Assembly (NCBI RefSeq): GCF_900114325.1
Contig: NZ_FOSR01000006.1
Span: forward strand, 124,001 to 188,000
Source: Rhodanobacter glycinis
GTDB taxonomy: Bacteria; Pseudomonadota; Gammaproteobacteria; Xanthomonadales; Rhodanobacteraceae
Direction: 5' to 3'
DNA: 64,000 nt
How positions within the stretch are numbered: position 1 is the first letter of the stretch; each line of letters opens with the position of its first letter. A program made the position numbers and the translations under genes. Shown here in pieces: positions 35,135 through 45,288 of this stretch. The notes under the pieces were generated by a model. The model was not told the DNA's origin. It did no database searches and saw only the letters and a list, made by a program, of their open reading frames with translations.

Positions 35135-36292
35135 TCAAGCTGCCGGCTCCAATCGATCAGGCATGTTTGCCAGGTCATCGCGATGCACCACTTCGGTGCC
35201 GTGACTGTAGCCAAGCAATGTTTCGATCTCCCGGCTGTGTCGTCCGGCCAGGCGACGCACTTCGACCGCCGCGTACTGACTCAGGCCGCGCGCGATTCTT
35301 CGTTCGCTGGCATCGATGATTTCCACCAGGTCGCCGCGCTGGAATTCACCCTCGGCAGCGAGGATGCCGCCCGGCAGCAGCGAGGCATGGCCATGGCTGA
35401 GTGCGCGTGCCGCGCCGGCATCGATGCGAATCCGACCGCTGCTTGCCGGTGCGTGCAGCAACCAGTATTTGCGCGCCTGCATGCGTGTGTGCGGCGCATG
35501 GATCAGCGTGCCGCGAAGCTGTCCTTGCGCGAGGGCTTGCACGGTGGCCGTATTGCGCCCGTCGAACAACGCGGTGGGAATGCCCGCTGCACCGGCCTTC
35601 TCTGCCGCCTCCAGCTTGGTACGCATGCCGCCGGTTCCCACGATACTGCCGCTGCCGCCGGCCATCGCCATCAACGCCGGCGTCACCGCATCGGCCTGCG
35701 CAATCGGCGTAGCGGCCGGGTCGCGTCGTGGATCGGCGGTGTACAAGGCGTCCACGTCGGAGGCAATCAGCAACAGGTCGGCATCGACCAGGGCCGCCAC
35801 GATCGCGGCAAGATTGTCATTGTCGCCGAGCTTGAGCTCATCCACCGCCACAGTGTCGTTCTCGTTGACCACCGGCACCGCATCCAGCGCCAGCAGGCCC
35901 AGCAAGGTGGCCCGCGCATTGAGGTAGCGGCGGCGGTTGCGCAGGTCGTCATGGGTCAGCAATACCTGCGCCACCGGCCGCGCCGACAGCGATTGCCACA
36001 ACCCGATCATCGGCGCCTGCCCCAGCGACGCCATCGCCTGGCGCGCCGCCAGGTCGCGGCCCGCGGATGCGCGCGCGTGCAACAGCGCCCGACCCGCCGC
36101 CACCGCCCCCGAGGACACCAGCACCACCTGTCTGCCGCCGGCATGGCTGCTTGCCATGAAGCTGGCCAGCGCCTCCGCGAAGCGCGGCGTCAAACCGCCA
36201 CCGTCCGCCGCCAGCAGGTTGCTGCCGACCTTGAGTACCGCGCGCCGCCAAGGAGGCAGCGGCTGTTCCGGTAGCGTGCTTTGCATGCTCAT
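35135..36292 (-). CDS. proB: Glutamate 5-kinase, copy 2 (tandem paralogue)
   Basis: 385 residues. It aligns with copy 1 from [12 protein letters not shown] to the PUA domain without large gaps, and well over half the residues are identical by eye. It keeps [48 protein letters not shown] and the PUA end. Nothing suggests decay. Differences from copy 1 cluster in surface segments, in LLHARASAGRD versus [11 protein letters not shown], and in a 3-residue deletion near the C-terminus (DASERR). Its ATG overlaps the acyltransferase stop (ATGA), so it belongs to the arginine-side transcript. Distinct feedback sensitivity from copy 1 is plausible but unproven. Confidence 0.95.
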   Translation of the reverse strand: MSMQSTLPEQPLPPWRRAVLKVGSNLLAADGGGLTPRFAEALASFMASSHAGGRQVVLVSSGAVAAGRALLHARASAGRDLAARQAMASLGQAPMIGLWQSLSARPVAQVLLTHDDLRNRRRYLNARATLLGLLALDAVPVVNENDTVAVDELKLGDNDNLAAIVAALVDADLLLIASDVDALYTADPRRDPAATPIAQADAVTPALMAMAGGSGSIVGTGGMRTKLEAAEKAGAAGIPTALFDGRNTATVQALAQGQLRGTLIHAPHTRMQARKYWLLHAPASSGRIRIDAGAARALSHGHASLLPGGILAAEGEFQRGDLVEIIDASERRIARGLSQYAAVEVRRLAGRHSREIETLLGYSHGTEVVHRDDLANMPDRLEPAA

Positions 36293-37437
36293 GCGTCAGG
36301 CTCCGTCGACATGACCGCAACGCCACCGGCATGAGTGGCCGGTGCCGCATTGACCAACGCAGCCCCGGCTGCGCTCGGACTGGAAACGTTCGTGGCCGAG
36401 GCTCCGGTGCCCGGCAAATGGCGTTTGAGCCCCAGGGCCGGACGCTCCACCAGGTACCACGACAGCACCGCAAACGGCAGGGTGAATACCACTGCCAAGA
36501 ACAGACCGACCGCATATGGCTGGTGGGTCCCCAGCCATTGCACCAACGTCTTTTGCACCATGAAAGCGTAAATGTAGATTCCGTAGGAAAAATCCCCGAA
36601 CCGGCCACAGCGCCGCAATACCGGTGTCGACCACGTACCCACGCGAATCACCACGAAGGGGAGTAACACGTAGAGAGCTGCGTAGCCGTACCCACACGCA
36701 GCCAGGATCGTGCCCAGCACGACCAGCGCTGCAAGCAGTCGCCACGGATGGCGCTGCCATGTTTCGCGGAAGCGGAACAGGGCCGCCCCATAGCAAAAGA
36801 AGGATCCGTATTCGCACCCGAAGCCCGGGTGGAAGAGTCCCGCATCAGGATTGTGTTGCACGTCATACACCAGGTAGATGTATACCGCATAGGCACACAC
36901 CAGCCCCAGCAACGCACCGCGCAGGGAATGTCGAAGCAAACCGCAAGCTCCGACCAGAAGCAACACGCCATACCAGCGCACTTCGATGGGAATCGTCCAT
37001 AGCGAACCATTCACGATGGGGAACGGGCTGTGTTCGAACACCCCTGGCAGGTATTGCTGGATGGAGAAGTACAACTGTGAGAAATAATCCCGGGTCAGCG
37101 GCGAGCGGACATAGTCAGCCAGATTCCAGGTAGTCACCAGCGGGCCGAGCAAGCAGGCTGCGACAAGCGTGACCACGGCCAGGCCGGGCCAGATTCGCAA
37201 CAAGCGCTTGGCCGCGAAGCGCAGCACATGCGGGTCACGGTCCCAACTCAGCGCGACCAGGTAACCACTGACCGAGAAGAACACCAGTACGCCAACGGTA
37301 CCGAGCGTCATCCTGCCGAACATGAAGGTCTGCGACCTGGCAGTAAGCGCGAACTGGTGTGAGCACAACACCATGCCTGCGGCAAGCAAGCGCACGGCAT
37401 CGAAATTGTTGGATGAATGCACACGCGACATCGGCAT
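36289..37437 (-). CDS. Acyltransferase 3 (OafA/YrhL) family membrane protein
   Basis: 382 residues with about ten membrane helices. The N-terminal family motif is NFDAVRLLAAGMVLCSHQFAL, with the catalytic His in SHQF, then VLVFFSVSGYLVAL, RRLLRIWPGLAVV-type basic loop and LWTIPIEVRWYG. The end is a soluble Ala/Thr-rich tail. Such proteins O-acylate polysaccharides or lipids at the inner membrane. The gene lies between argH (11-nt gap) and proB copy 2 (4-nt overlap), functionally out of place. It looks less GC-biased than its neighbours, so it may have been inserted into the operon. Confidence 0.9.
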   Translation of the reverse strand: MPMSRVHSSNNFDAVRLLAAGMVLCSHQFALTARSQTFMFGRMTLGTVGVLVFFSVSGYLVALSWDRDPHVLRFAAKRLLRIWPGLAVVTLVAACLLGPLVTTWNLADYVRSPLTRDYFSQLYFSIQQYLPGVFEHSPFPIVNGSLWTIPIEVRWYGVLLLVGACGLLRHSLRGALLGLVCAYAVYIYLVYDVQHNPDAGLFHPGFGCEYGSFFCYGAALFRFRETWQRHPWRLLAALVVLGTILAACGYGYAALYVLLPFVVIRVGTWSTPVLRRCGRFGDFSYGIYIYAFMVQKTLVQWLGTHQPYAVGLFLAVVFTLPFAVLSWYLVERPALGLKRHLPGTGASATNVSSPSAAGAALVNAAPATHAGGVAVMSTEPDA

Positions 37438-37448
37438 GGTGTCCTTGC

Positions 37449-38753
37449 CTAGTTGACGGGAGGCTCGATCGCAGCCAAACGTGCCGCAAGCTCGTCCAGC
37501 CTGAGATCGTCACCCGCCCCCGGCGACGTGCGCGCTGCCAGACTGGCCTCGGGCGTGCGTCCGGCACCTGCCGATGCAGCTGCTTCCGCGGCGGCCCGGT
37601 AGGCGTCGCGGAACGGCACGCCAGCGGCGGCCTGTTCGATCGCCACGTCGGTGGCGTACATCGTCGGCTCGATCGCCGCGCGCATCACCTCGTCGTTCCA
37701 CTGCAGCCGTGCCAGCAGATCGGGCACCAGTTCCAAAGCCATCAGGCCATGACGCACACCATGGAAAATCGAGCCTTTGGAGAACTGCAGGTCGCGCTGG
37801 TAGCCGGTGGGAAGCGACAGCAATTGTTCGATCTCGGTGCGCGCCGCGGCCACGCTGGCGTAGCTGGCACGCAGCAGTTCCACCACGTCGGGGTTGCGCT
37901 TGTTCGGCATGATCGAGCTGCCGGTGGTGTATTCGGCCGGCAGCTTCACGAAGTTGAATTCGGCGGTGGTGAACAGCGACAGATCCCAGGCCAGCCGGCG
38001 CAGGTCGAGCATCGCGCTGGCAATGGCTTCCAGCACGGCCATCTCGAACTTGCCGCGCGAAAGCTGGGCGTAGATCGGCGACACCTGCATGCGCGAGAAA
38101 CCCAGTGCCTTGGTCGTGTGCTCGCGATCCAGCTTCAGGTTCACGCCATAGCCGGCTGCGGTGCCGAGCGGATTGGCATCGATCAGGGCCAGCGTCTGGC
38201 GCGCACGCAGGGCGTTGTCGATGAAACCCTCGGCGAAGCCGGCAAACCACATCGCGGTGGACGACACCACCGCGCGCTGCAAATGGGTATAGCCCGGCAG
38301 CGGCACGGCCGGCTGCGCGGCGCGCTCCAGGCAGACCTCGGCGATCGCGCGGCAATGCGTTTCCAGTGCAACCAGCTTGTCCTTCAGCCACAGGCGCGTG
38401 GCGACCAGCACCTGGTCGTTGCGGCTGCGCCCGGTGTGCACGCGACGACCGGCGTCACCCAGCCGTTCGGTCAGCCGTGCCTCGATGGCGGAATGACCAT
38501 CCTCGTAGCGATCATCCAGCACGAACGCGCCGCTGCGGAAATCGTCCGCCAGCGCATCCAGCTCACGCTTCAATGCCGCCGCCTCATCGATGCTGACTAC
38601 ATCGATGTGGGCCAGCCCTTCCACGTGCGCCTTGCTAGCGGTGATGTCGTGCAGGAAGAACTCGCGATCGAGCAGCACGTCGTCACCGGCAAGGAAGCGC
38701 ATGATCTTCGCATCAATCTGGATACCGGATTTTTGCCACAAAGGCTGAGTCAT
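37449..38753 (-). CDS. argH: Argininosuccinate lyase
   Basis: 434 residues of fumarase/aspartase fold. It splits argininosuccinate into arginine and fumarate, the last arginine step. Visible signatures are [16 protein letters not shown], the catalytic-His region [11 protein letters not shown] and the signature loop [19 protein letters not shown]. Length is a little under the E. coli enzyme (457). The C-terminal segment is Ala-rich. Confidence 0.96.
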   Translation of the reverse strand: MTQPLWQKSGIQIDAKIMRFLAGDDVLLDREFFLHDITASKAHVEGLAHIDVVSIDEAAALKRELDALADDFRSGAFVLDDRYEDGHSAIEARLTERLGDAGRRVHTGRSRNDQVLVATRLWLKDKLVALETHCRAIAEVCLERAAQPAVPLPGYTHLQRAVVSSTAMWFAGFAEGFIDNALRARQTLALIDANPLGTAAGYGVNLKLDREHTTKALGFSRMQVSPIYAQLSRGKFEMAVLEAIASAMLDLRRLAWDLSLFTTAEFNFVKLPAEYTTGSSIMPNKRNPDVVELLRASYASVAAARTEIEQLLSLPTGYQRDLQFSKGSIFHGVRHGLMALELVPDLLARLQWNDEVMRAAIEPTMYATDVAIEQAAAGVPFRDAYRAAAEAAASAGAGRTPEASLAARTSPGAGDDLRLDELAARLAAIEPPVN

Positions 38754-38766
38754 CGTGAGAAATCCT

Positions 38767-38842
38767 GTAGGAGCGCACCCTGTGCGCGATGGCTTTGATA
38801 TGGATTTCGGGAATGCAAGTCGCGCACAGGGTGCGCTCCTAC
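38767..38842. repeat. GTAGGAGCG inverted repeat between argC and argH
   Basis: Perfect 22-bp arms at 38767-38788 and 38821-38842 begin GTAGGAGCGCACCCTGTGCG, separated by 32 nt. The right arm covers the argC stop codon. It fills nearly the whole argC-argH gap and could lower downstream expression or protect the upstream transcript. Confidence 0.85.
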
Positions 38843-39810
38843 GAGTTCACGGGAATGGCGGTGAGCTCGTCCACGCCAATCGCCCGATTGATGTTCTGCA
38901 TCGCCTGGGTGGCCGCGCCCTTCAGCAGGTTGTCCAGCGTGGCCACGATCACCACGCGTTTGCCATCGGCCGACACCGCGAAACCGCCGATTTCGGCATG
39001 GTGGCGATCGGCAATTCGACTGACCCACGGTGCTTCGTCGAGTACTTTCACCAATGGCTCGGCGCCGTAGGCCTGGCGGAAACGCGCGAGCACGTCCTCG
39101 CGCTTCACCTGGCGCACGAGATAAAGATTGGTGGTGACGGTAAGGCCACGGAAATGCGGCGCCACGTGTGGCATGAATTCCACCGGCAGGCCAAGCTGGA
39201 AGCTGGCCTCCTTTTCGTGCCCGTGGCCGGTGAGCGCATACGGCATCAAATTGTCGCGCAGCTTCTCCGGATCATTCTTGTCCGAAGGCGTGGTGCCCGC
39301 ACCGGAATAACCGGAGACGCCGAAACACACTGGCGGCGCGGCCAGCAGATCCTTCAAGGGCGCGATGGAAAGCTGCATCGCAGTGGCGTAGCAGCCGGGG
39401 TTGCTGATGTGCCTGATTCTATCGGTACCGTTGCCGCGCCACTTGTCTCGGGTCAGTTCGGGCAGGCCGTAATACCAGCTCTTGTCGAAGCGGTAATCCG
39501 CGGAAAGATCGAGGATCAGGGTCTCGGGCGCAGCGGCGTCAATCGCTTCGACGTACGGAGCCGCCTTGCCGTTGGGCAACGCCAGGATCACCACGTCGGC
39601 ACGCTTGGCCGCCACTGCGGCGGGATCAAGCGCCTCGAAGCACAGCTCGCCCACGTAAACGTCGTTGTGTTCGGCCACGCGCTGGCCATCCAGCTCGCGC
39701 GAGGAGACGAAGGTCAATTCCAGCGCGGGGTGCGCCGCAATCATGCGGATCAGCTCGGTGCCGGTATGGCCACGAGCCCCGACGATACCGATGGTTTTCT
39801 TGTTGCTCAT
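38839..39810 (-). CDS. argC: N-acetyl-gamma-glutamyl-phosphate reductase
   Basis: 323 residues from the ATG at 39810 ([17 protein letters not shown]). It reduces N-acetylglutamyl phosphate with NADPH to the semialdehyde. Shown by the Rossmann Gly motif [14 protein letters not shown], the catalytic Cys in [14 protein letters not shown] and [14 protein letters not shown]. The substrate is made by the kinase encoded two genes upstream. Its ATG overlaps the GNAT stop by 4 nt. Confidence 0.95.
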   Translation of the reverse strand: MSNKKTIGIVGARGHTGTELIRMIAAHPALELTFVSSRELDGQRVAEHNDVYVGELCFEALDPAAVAAKRADVVILALPNGKAAPYVEAIDAAAPETLILDLSADYRFDKSWYYGLPELTRDKWRGNGTDRIRHISNPGCYATAMQLSIAPLKDLLAAPPVCFGVSGYSGAGTTPSDKNDPEKLRDNLMPYALTGHGHEKEASFQLGLPVEFMPHVAPHFRGLTVTTNLYLVRQVKREDVLARFRQAYGAEPLVKVLDEAPWVSRIADRHHAEIGGFAVSADGKRVVIVATLDNLLKGAATQAMQNINRAIGVDELTAIPVNS

Positions 39811-40409
39811 GCGTTGTTGCCCCGTTCCAGCTTGAAGGCCAGATGCCGCTTCACGGCCGGCCATTCCGATTCGATGATGGAAAACACCACGGTATCGCGG
39901 TAACTGCCGTCAGACAGGATGCGATCGTTGCGCAGCACGCCATCCTGCTTCGCACCCAGTCGTGCAATCGCGGCGCGACTGGTCTGGTTGTGCCAATGCG
40001 TGCGCAATTCCACGCGGATGCAGTGCAACGTTTCGAAGGCATGGCGCAACAGCAGCCATTTGCATTCGGTGTTCACACCCGAGCGCTGCACGCTGGCCGC
40101 ATACCAGGTGTAACCGATTTCCACGTGGCGGTTCACCGCATCGGCGTGACACAGCCGGGTGCAACCCACGATATCGCCCGATGCCAGCGAACGCACGGCG
40201 AACGGCAGTGCACTGCCTTCGGCCTGCATCGCCAGCGCCTCTTCGACATAGGCGGCCACGCCGTCCGGCGTCGGCACGGCGGTGTACCAGAGCTTCCACA
40301 GTTCGCCGTCGGCCGTCGCACGTTGCAGCGATTCGATATGTTCGTGCGCCAGCGATTCCAGCCGCACATGGCGACCTTCGAGCACGATCGGGGAAAGGAA
40401 TTGGCTCAT
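39807..40409 (-). CDS. GNAT acetyltransferase (RimJ/RimL type) inside the arg operon
   Basis: 200 residues from the ATG at 40409 ([20 protein letters not shown]). The RimJ/RimL-type start, the central [20 protein letters not shown] and [20 protein letters not shown] are typical of amino-acid or protein N-acetyltransferases. It starts 2 nt after argB and overlaps argC by 4 nt, so it is tightly embedded in arginine synthesis. Because NAGS activity is expected from the ArgB fusion, a second acetyl-CoA-dependent step here is unexplained. Confidence 0.87.
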   Translation of the reverse strand: MSQFLSPIVLEGRHVRLESLAHEHIESLQRATADGELWKLWYTAVPTPDGVAAYVEEALAMQAEGSALPFAVRSLASGDIVGCTRLCHADAVNRHVEIGYTWYAASVQRSGVNTECKWLLLRHAFETLHCIRVELRTHWHNQTSRAAIARLGAKQDGVLRNDRILSDGSYRDTVVFSIIESEWPAVKRHLAFKLERGNNA

Positions 40410-40411
40410 CG

Positions 40412-41728
40412 TCAATCCACCAGGGTTGCTTGCCGTTGTGCGCAATGGTCCACGCAACGGGCGATGGTTTCCATATCCTCCAGCCCGTACCAGAACACCT
40501 TCCAGCGCGGCTGCTTCATGCAGCCGTCGGACTCGGCGTAATAGAAATGATTGACCGGGTTGCCATTGCGCGAGCGCCAGAACAGCGACGGGTTCTCCTC
40601 TCGCATCACCTGCCACACCGCGCGCCCCAGGCCTTCGCCCTGCGCGTCGTCGAGCACGGCGAACTTGTCCAGGTACGGCAACTTGCCTTCCATCGTCAGG
40701 ATCATCGCGGCACGGTAGTTTTCGCTGACATAGATGCGGAAGGCCCGCGTGCGTTCGAAATAATCGTCCACCAGCCGCCGGCCGAAGCTGGACTCGATCA
40801 GCTCGCGCATGCGCGCCTTGTCCACGCCCGCCCACGACTCGAAGCGCAATACCTTCTCACCCCGTCGCACCAGCGTGCCCGAGCCCTTGTGGGTGAACAG
40901 CTCCTTGGCCAGCTCGGACGGCCGCGTGATCGAGACCGACGAGGTCAGCGGCAGACCGCTCAGCAAATCCGCGATCTGCTCGATCTTCAGGCGCATGCCG
41001 CCATTGATCCACGGCTGTGCCATCAAATGCTCGAACTCGGTACTGAGGTTGATCGAATCGATCACCTCGCCCTTGTCGTCGAGCAGACCACCGGTACCGG
41101 TCAGGAACACGATCTTGTACGGCTGCAACATGCGCACGAGCTCGTTGGCGGCGAAGTCGGCGTTGATGTTGAGGATCTGGCCCTCGTCCGTCTCGCCGAG
41201 GCTGGCGATCACCGGGATCGAATTGGCGCGCAGGCTGGCGTCGATGGCGGCCAGGTTGATGCTCTCCACCTTGCCGACCATGCCGAACGTATCGCGATCC
41301 AGATAGCTGGCCATGAACACGCCCGAGGGCACCGCGGTGGCGCGTGTATCCATCGCCTGCAGCGCCTCGACCAGCTTCAGGTTCTGCTGCTGGAACACGC
41401 GCCGCACGATGCCCAGCGCCTTCGGCGAGGTGACGCGGAGGCCGTTCACGGTCTCCTTCTCGATGCCGGCGGCGGCCAGTTCCTCGTCCAGCTGTGGACC
41501 GGCGCCGTGCAGCACGATGGGAGTCAGCCCCACCTGTTGCAGGAAGGTCAGCGACGATGTCAGATCGGCCAGTTCGTCGCGCAAGACGGCACCGCCCACC
41601 TTCACCACCGCAAAGCGTTTGGCGTCGAGTTGCGAGAACCGCTTGAGGTACTGCTGGATCTCCTTCGCACTGCCCATGCTCGACAGCAGGCGCACGATGG
41701 TTTTTCGGGTGTTGGTTTCGTTCGTCAT
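40412..41728 (-). CDS. argB: Bifunctional N-acetylglutamate kinase / N-acetylglutamate synthase
   Basis: 438 residues. The amino-acid kinase domain (about 1-285) shows [22 protein letters not shown] and [13 protein letters not shown]. The GNAT domain (about 290-438) shows [37 protein letters not shown] and [15 protein letters not shown]. This kinase-synthase architecture is the Xanthomonas-type NAGS/K, which performs the first two arginine steps and is inhibited by arginine. Nothing indicates truncation. A 112-nt gap, with a GGCACGC/GCGTGCC hairpin, separates it from argE'. Confidence 0.95.
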   Translation of the reverse strand: MTNETNTRKTIVRLLSSMGSAKEIQQYLKRFSQLDAKRFAVVKVGGAVLRDELADLTSSLTFLQQVGLTPIVLHGAGPQLDEELAAAGIEKETVNGLRVTSPKALGIVRRVFQQQNLKLVEALQAMDTRATAVPSGVFMASYLDRDTFGMVGKVESINLAAIDASLRANSIPVIASLGETDEGQILNINADFAANELVRMLQPYKIVFLTGTGGLLDDKGEVIDSINLSTEFEHLMAQPWINGGMRLKIEQIADLLSGLPLTSSVSITRPSELAKELFTHKGSGTLVRRGEKVLRFESWAGVDKARMRELIESSFGRRLVDDYFERTRAFRIYVSENYRAAMILTMEGKLPYLDKFAVLDDAQGEGLGRAVWQVMREENPSLFWRSRNGNPVNHFYYAESDGCMKQPRWKVFWYGLEDMETIARCVDHCAQRQATLVD

Positions 41729-41840
41729 GATTCAGGCGATCTGCGCCGCAAGCCGGTTGAGGGCAAAGTGGGCAAGGTTGAAAGCGGCACGCCACGGCGC
41801 CATCGCATCACGATGCGCCCGCGTGCCGGGTGGGAAAAAC

Positions 41841-42962
41841 TCAGGCGAGGCCACGGTCGACGATCCGCTGGATGGATTCGGCATAGCGCTGCAACTGGTC
41901 GAGTTCGACCCATTCGTCGGCGGAATGCGCCTGCGCGATATCGCCGGGACCGTAGACGAAAGCGAGATGACCCGCCGCCGAGAACAGCGCGGCCTCGGTC
42001 CAGAAATCCACGGCGTTGCCCACCGGGAGTTCCAGTTCATCGGCAATGTCGCGCGCGGCCAGGCGACGCTCTTCGGCGCGCGCCGTATCTCCGGCGGGCA
42101 ACGACGGGCCACGGAAGGTTTCCTCGAAGTGCGCCGGCTCCGGTTCGGCCAGAGCGCGCAGTTGCTGCAGCAAGGTATCCGGATGCATCGTCGGCAACGG
42201 CCGCATGCCGAAACGCACTTCGGCGGTGGGCGCGATCATGTTCGCCTTGATGCCGCCTTCGATGCGGCCAATATTGAAGCGCAGCCCGGTCAGCCCACCG
42301 AAGCGTTCGTGCGATTGCGCCGCCACGAAATCCAGCGCGGCATCGCCCCAGCGCACCGCCTGGTGCAACGCGCTGTCGCCGGCTTTCTGCTCGCCCGAGG
42401 CATGGCCGGCGTGGCCGGCAAAGCGCATCAGCACCGACTGGATGCCGCGATGCGCCAGCACCACTTCGCCCTTGGTCGGCTCGGCCACGATCACCGCTTG
42501 ATAGCACCCGTCTCTCTTCGGGAGATGGGGAAAAGCATGCAAAAAGCCAGCGATGCAACGCGGATCGTTGGCTTCTTCGTCGGTGGAAAACAGCAGCGCC
42601 ATGTCGCCGTCACTGGCGTTCGCCACCGCCAGCAAGGCCGCAGCCGCGCCCTTGATGTCGCAGGCGCCCAGGCCGATCGCATGCTTGTCCGTCACCCGCA
42701 ACGTGTGTGGATCGGCCGTCCACGCCGGCGAATCCGGCACCGTGTCCAGATGCACGTTGAACAGGTAACGCGGCGTGCCGCGCACCGCGTGCAGCGACAC
42801 GGCGCCGGCGCCGAAGTCGGTCACCGTCACCGCGAAGCCGGGCAACTGCGCACGCAGATAGTCGAAGATGCCGCCGGTATCGATCGCGCGCGGTGGATTG
42901 CGCGTGTCGAAACCAACCAGCGCACGCAAGTGATCCAGCGTGGCGTCGAGCAACGCGCTCAT
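41841..42962 (-). CDS. argE: Acetylornithine/acetylcitrulline deacetylase
   Basis: 373 residues of M20 metallopeptidase. Metal ligands are seen in LFNVHLDTVPDS, GLGACDIKGAAAALL, LFSTDEEAND and the C-terminal VYGPGDIAQAHSADEW. The dimerisation domain begins near VLAHRGIQSVLMRF. In bacteria that use N-acetylornithine carbamoyltransferase, this enzyme removes acetate from N-acetylcitrulline, and the argF' gene of this operon implies the same here. The ATG shares one base with the argG stop (TGATG). Confidence 0.94.
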   Translation of the reverse strand: MSALLDATLDHLRALVGFDTRNPPRAIDTGGIFDYLRAQLPGFAVTVTDFGAGAVSLHAVRGTPRYLFNVHLDTVPDSPAWTADPHTLRVTDKHAIGLGACDIKGAAAALLAVANASDGDMALLFSTDEEANDPRCIAGFLHAFPHLPKRDGCYQAVIVAEPTKGEVVLAHRGIQSVLMRFAGHAGHASGEQKAGDSALHQAVRWGDAALDFVAAQSHERFGGLTGLRFNIGRIEGGIKANMIAPTAEVRFGMRPLPTMHPDTLLQQLRALAEPEPAHFEETFRGPSLPAGDTARAEERRLAARDIADELELPVGNAVDFWTEAALFSAAGHLAFVYGPGDIAQAHSADEWVELDQLQRYAESIQRIVDRGLA

Positions 42963-44152
42963 CAGCGGTTGACCTCTGCCCACAACGTGCTGCTCATGCC
43001 GAACAGCTTGATGAAGCCCTCGGCTTCCTCCACGCCCCAGTCCGCCGATTGCGCGTAGGTGGCGCCCTTGGCGTTGAGGATGTGCTTCGACTCGACCGCC
43101 ACGGCGTTGACCACGCCACCCTGCGTCTCCAGCGTGACTTCGCCGTTGACGGTGGACTGGCTGGACGCGAGGAACGCTTCCAGGTCGGTCTTCAGCGGGT
43201 CGTGGAAGAAGCCTTCGTAGACGATTTCCACCCACTTGCGCGCCACCTCGGGCTTGAAGCGGTTCTGCTGCTTGCTGAGCACGGCCTCTTCCAGCGCACG
43301 GTGTGCGGTGAGCAGGCTGATCAGGCCCGGGGCTTCATAGATGATGCGACCCTTCAGGCCGATGGTGGTATCGCCGGTGTAGACGCCACGACCCACGCCG
43401 TACGGCGCGAACAGGCCGTTCAACCGAGCCAGCATGGTGTGGCCCGCGAGCTTCTCGCCATCCAGCGTGACCGCCTCGCCGTTGACGAAACCGATCTTCA
43501 CCCGCAACGGTTTGGACGGCCATTCGGCACGCGGTTTGCACCAGCCCACCGCGCCTTCGCCCGGCGCCTGCCACTTGTCGATCTCGCCGCCGGACATGGT
43601 CAGGCCAAGCAGATTCTCGTTGATGGTGTAGGCCTGCTGCTTGGCACGCACACCGAAGCCGCGTTCTTCCAGGAAGGCCTGCTCGTAGGCACGCGTCTGC
43701 GTGTGCTCCTTCTGGATCTCGCGGATCGGCGCCACGATCTGGTAATCGCCCAGCGATTTCACCGTCAGGTCGAAGCGCACCTGGTCGTTGCCCATGCCGG
43801 TGCAGCCGTGTGCGATCGCCTTGGTGCCCAGTTCGGCAGCGCGCTTGAGCGCGGCTTCGACGATCAGGTAGCGGTCGGACACCAGCAGCGGATACTGGCC
43901 CTGGTAACCCTCGCCCGCCCACACGAACGGCTTGACGAAGCCGCTCCAGATCGCCGGGCCGCCGTCCACGGTGACGTGACTGGCCACGCCCAGTTCCTTC
44001 GCGCGGTTTTCGATGAAAGCGCGCTCCTCCGCGTCCACGCCGCCGGTGTCGGCGAACACGGTATGCACGGCCCAACCGCGCTCCTTCAGGTAGGGCACGC
44101 AGAAACTGGTGTCGAGGCCGCCGGAAAAGGCGAGAACGATATCTTTGCTCAT
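42962..44152 (-). CDS. argG: Argininosuccinate synthase
   Basis: 396 residues, the standard type-I length. It joins citrulline and aspartate using ATP. The PP-loop is [16 protein letters not shown], followed by [14 protein letters not shown] and [15 protein letters not shown]. It follows osmC by 32 nt and precedes argE' with a 1-nt overlap, in step with the pathway order. Confidence 0.97.
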   Translation of the reverse strand: MSKDIVLAFSGGLDTSFCVPYLKERGWAVHTVFADTGGVDAEERAFIENRAKELGVASHVTVDGGPAIWSGFVKPFVWAGEGYQGQYPLLVSDRYLIVEAALKRAAELGTKAIAHGCTGMGNDQVRFDLTVKSLGDYQIVAPIREIQKEHTQTRAYEQAFLEERGFGVRAKQQAYTINENLLGLTMSGGEIDKWQAPGEGAVGWCKPRAEWPSKPLRVKIGFVNGEAVTLDGEKLAGHTMLARLNGLFAPYGVGRGVYTGDTTIGLKGRIIYEAPGLISLLTAHRALEEAVLSKQQNRFKPEVARKWVEIVYEGFFHDPLKTDLEAFLASSQSTVNGEVTLETQGGVVNAVAVESKHILNAKGATYAQSADWGVEEAEGFIKLFGMSSTLWAEVNR

Positions 44153-44184
44153 GGCTTGCTTGGGTCCTGGAAAAGTGGCGGTGA

Positions 44185-44658
44185 TCAGGGGGATTCAACA
44201 ACGATGCGCGGTTCGCAGCGCACCGGGAAACTCACGGAGTTGGCGATGAAGCAGGCGTGGTGCGCGGTTTCGTGGGCGACCTCGGCCTTGGCCGGATCGC
44301 TGGCGGCGCTGATGGTGACCACCGGGCGCAACACGACTTCGGTGAACCGACCGGCATCGCCCTCGGTCTGCATCGTGCCTTCGGCGGTGTCGACGTAGGC
44401 CGTGACCACCACGCCCGCCACGGTGGCCATGTGCAGATAGGACAGCATGTGGCAACTCGACAGCGCGGCCAGCAGCATGTCCTCGGGATTGTGCCGCGAG
44501 GCATCGCCATGGAAGCTGGGGTCGGACGAGCCGGCCAGCGCCGGTTTGCCGGCAATGCGGATATCGTGGTCGCGGCGGTAGGCACGGTAACCGGACGTGC
44601 CGCTGCCCTGGTTGCCGGTCCACTCCACGTCGACGCGATAGTGGTGCGCATGGTTCAT
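44185..44658 (-). CDS. OsmC-family protein
   Basis: 157 residues. The OsmC/Ohr fold shows the reactive Cys in [13 protein letters not shown] and the second Cys in [14 protein letters not shown]. Family members reduce organic hydroperoxides with these two Cys. The ATG overlaps paiB by 4 nt. A role in arginine synthesis is not obvious; operon position may reflect co-expression only. Confidence 0.9.
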   Translation of the reverse strand: MNHAHHYRVDVEWTGNQGSGTSGYRAYRRDHDIRIAGKPALAGSSDPSFHGDASRHNPEDMLLAALSSCHMLSYLHMATVAGVVVTAYVDTAEGTMQTEGDAGRFTEVVLRPVVTISAASDPAKAEVAHETAHHACFIANSVSFPVRCEPRIVVESP

Positions 44659-45278
44659 GGCTTCGATGTCTCCTGCGTGGCCATCCAGTCCGCGAGTTCC
44701 GCATCACCGTCGCCATCGCGGCGGCGCAACCCGGCGATCACGCCGAGGCGATTGCGTTCGGGGTGGTTCTGGCTCAGCTTGAACTTGCCCTCGATGCGCT
44801 CGATGGCGATCTCGATGCCGACGATGGCACGCAGCGACTTCTCGATGTGGTCTTCCGGCGCATCACTGACATGCCATGGCGCGGGCTCGCTGGCTTCATG
44901 ACGATCGGTGAGCCGCTCCAGCAAGGCACGCAGCCACGTCGCATCCTCGATCACCTTGAGCCGGCCATGCACGTGCACCACCGCGTAGTTCCAGGTGGGC
45001 ACTTCACGTCCGGTCTCGTGCTTGGTCAGGTACCAGTTCGGACTGACATAGCCGTGCGGCCCGCGAAAGATCACCAGCACCGGCGCGCCATCCAGCGCCG
45101 CCATCTCGTTGCCGCGGGCCACGTGGCCATGCAGCACCGCGCCCACCCGCTCGAACGGCAGGTGGTTGGCCGTCAGTTCTCCGTCGGCATGCGTTACCAC
45201 GGTGGCAAACGGATAGGCGTCAACCAGCCCGTGCAAGGCCTCGCTCCGCGTCTCCTGGTAGTGCCTGGGCATGTACAT
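44655..45278 (-). CDS. PaiB-family FMN-binding negative regulator
   Basis: 207 residues. The split-barrel FMN-binding fold has the usual N-terminus MPRHYQETR, NHLPFERVG, GHVARGNEM and the YVSPNWYLTKHETGREVPTWN core. In Bacillus PaiB acts with the PaiA acetyltransferase in polyamine-linked regulation. It begins 10 nt after argF' ends. Function here is not established. Confidence 0.9.
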   Translation of the reverse strand: MYMPRHYQETRSEALHGLVDAYPFATVVTHADGELTANHLPFERVGAVLHGHVARGNEMAALDGAPVLVIFRGPHGYVSPNWYLTKHETGREVPTWNYAVVHVHGRLKVIEDATWLRALLERLTDRHEASEPAPWHVSDAPEDHIEKSLRAIVGIEIAIERIEGKFKLSQNHPERNRLGVIAGLRRRDGDGDAELADWMATQETSKP

Positions 45279-45288
45279 GGCGTGGCGC

